Assembly: GCF_021347895.1 (NCBI RefSeq)
Contig: NC_067124.1
Location: 20,512,521-20,576,520 of the forward strand
Reading direction: 5' to 3'
DNA length: 64,000 nucleotides
Source of the DNA: Acanthochromis polyacanthus
Lineage: Eukaryota; Chordata; Actinopteri; Pomacentridae
Under the pieces are notes generated by a model, which saw nothing but the letters and a program-made list of their open reading frames with translations, was not told the origin of the DNA and ran no database searches. Shown here piece after piece: positions 62,601 to 64,000 of this stretch (position 1 is the first letter of the stretch; the number at the start of each line of letters is the position of its first letter). A program made the translations under genes and the position numbers.

Positions 62601-64000
62601 TAGAAAGAGAGAAATCTCAGGTTTGAGGTGCATAGTCACACATAAACTCAGTCAATTTCTGGATTTATGAGACTGATACTTGCAACAAAAAAAATGTATT
62701 TGATGACATAGACTAGTCACTAGTCATACATTTTACAGATAAACACAAATAAGAAAAATAAACTTGTTAGTATAGACAAAATAAAGTTATTTGTTGAAAG
62801 CTACCTTACATGTGTCTTTGGGATTTCTGGAATGTAATGTCTGGTTATTTATTAGCTGACATTTAGCCTTATGCCAGTGTATTTAGTAAGCTAATATGGA
62901 CTGTGGTTTTGTTACTCTGTTGGCTCTTGTACAGACAAGTGTCTCCTTTTTTTTTTCTAAGACATTTCTAGCAAGTACACATATGTTTTTTCTCTCAAGG
63001 GCAATACGACAGCTTCCTTCTTCACCAGGGAGTCACCAGCAACTACCACTGATTAGTACAAGTGTTTGCAAAATTGACAAAGCAGAAATCTATTAACTCC
63101 TTGACTAAAAACAGACAGGGACAGGTCATCCCTGAAAAGCTGCATGACTCATACAGCTGGACCTTTCTGACCTGCAGTGCCACCATTATTGTAAAATCTG
63201 GGATGTAATGGACAACACATTGGCTTGTGTTTGGCGAGCCGGTGAGCACGGTTTCTGGAGTGTGATCAAGAGTTAATTGTGTCTATGTGGGAAAACAATC
63301 GCCTCCATTTCTTTTTCATCTCATGTGTCCACAAGTGTAATTCTTCGTCATGTGTCTTAGTGGTATAGATTGGAAATTCAGAAGAAACCTTGCCTAGATA
63401 CTGGTATCATCTCAGGCAACCCATTTGCAAGACCGCCACTGTTTACGAGTGCAAGCCACTATGGGGAAAAATATAAAGTGTGATTTTGTGGATGTGAAAA
63501 ACTGCAATTTCTCAACTATGGATATCGTTTTAATTGAGATCTTTTCACCCCGTTTCCGTCGGCAAAGTAGAGGCGTGACTGAGTGTGTCGGGGTCATTTG
63601 GCCATGTGGGTGTTTTGGAACAGGGTGAAAGCTTTCATGTATCTTGCAGGGTATTTTTCATTCACTCTGCTGTGGTAAGGACATGATGAAAACATATGCC
63701 GTAAATCAGTTATTAGGCTTCTCTCCCATGAAATTATTTTGAAAGTAGTCCTTTTTGGTTCACAAACAACATTTCTCCTGACCTGCAAAATGGAGTCGTG
63801 CTCGCCTGTCTTTTACCTTAACACTAAAAAAACAAAACACTTTGCTGTGCAGCTAAGCTTGTGGTTGCATCAGTGTAAGTTCCCTGTTCGTCATTATTTG
63901 AACAAAGGTGCAAGCACATCGCACTCTTCCATGCTCCATTATAAAAGCCAGATAAACTGAGATAAATGCAGTGATAAGTAAAATAAACACTTTAACAAGG
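62601..64000. other. grik3 intron 1 sequence to the window end
   Basis: No exon, RNA gene or clear repeat was recognised. The next grik3 exon, expected to start by completing the GGIFE motif, is not present before the window ends. Confidence 0.5.

Overview
The window looks like nuclear DNA of a teleost fish, probably a percomorph. It is AT-rich and intron-like or intergenic. It carries vertebrate-style simple repeats and remnants of typical fish transposons: L2-like LINEs, Tc1-like DNA transposons, TTAA-flanked MITEs and tRNA-derived SINEs. There are no bacterial operons, CRISPR arrays, rRNA genes or convincing tRNA genes. Most open frames over 60 codons are chance ORFs.

One host gene is supported: the first coding exon of grik3 (kainate-type ionotropic glutamate receptor subunit 3) on the + strand at 36157-36271. 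Its 38 residues line up without a gap with the start of mammalian GRIK3 as I recall it (signal peptide with WEYW, then GMPHVIRI). The exon ends in a phase-1 G followed by a consensus GTAAGT donor. A CpG-rich promoter/5'UTR-like stretch (about 35370-36500) surrounds it, and a 30-codon upstream ORF ends 26 bases before the start codon. No second grik3 exon was found, so 36272-64000 is read as the 5' part of a first intron of at least 27.7 kb.

Layout: 1-1401, 3' part of an L2-like LINE; about 1480-1765, Tc1 transposase fragment; 6559-6863, TTAA-flanked MITE; 11611-12698, nearly full-length dead Tc1-like element; 20315-20960, composite fish repeat; about 21018-21515, CpG-rich repeat with a possible RecQ-like coding remnant; 25042-25478, interspersed repeat with a SINE inside it; 26711-27628, CpG-rich element with 18-bp inverted ends next to TTAA; 33786-33823, perfect 17-bp hairpin; 35370-36500, grik3 promoter, 5'UTR and exon 1. 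In the intron: diverged repeats at 41981-42232 and 42445-42710; a 121-bp insertion with a 14-bp target duplication at 46870-46990; an unexplained 159-bp tandem duplication at 48281-48560; an antisense LINE fragment near 49950-50310; a SINE at 54018-54205; an L2 fragment at 58700-59000; a MITE-like Tc1/mariner derivative at 60671-61172; and a LINE-tail repeat at 62322-62600.

Between these lie long stretches without genes. Several look like conserved regulatory DNA because they are low in repeats and rich in TAAT, octamer and SOX-like motifs. That is inference only and needs a cross-species alignment. I see no clear new multi-gene system. The most notable items are the 26.7 kb TIR element, the perfect hairpin, the tandem duplication in the intron and the grik3 upstream ORF.
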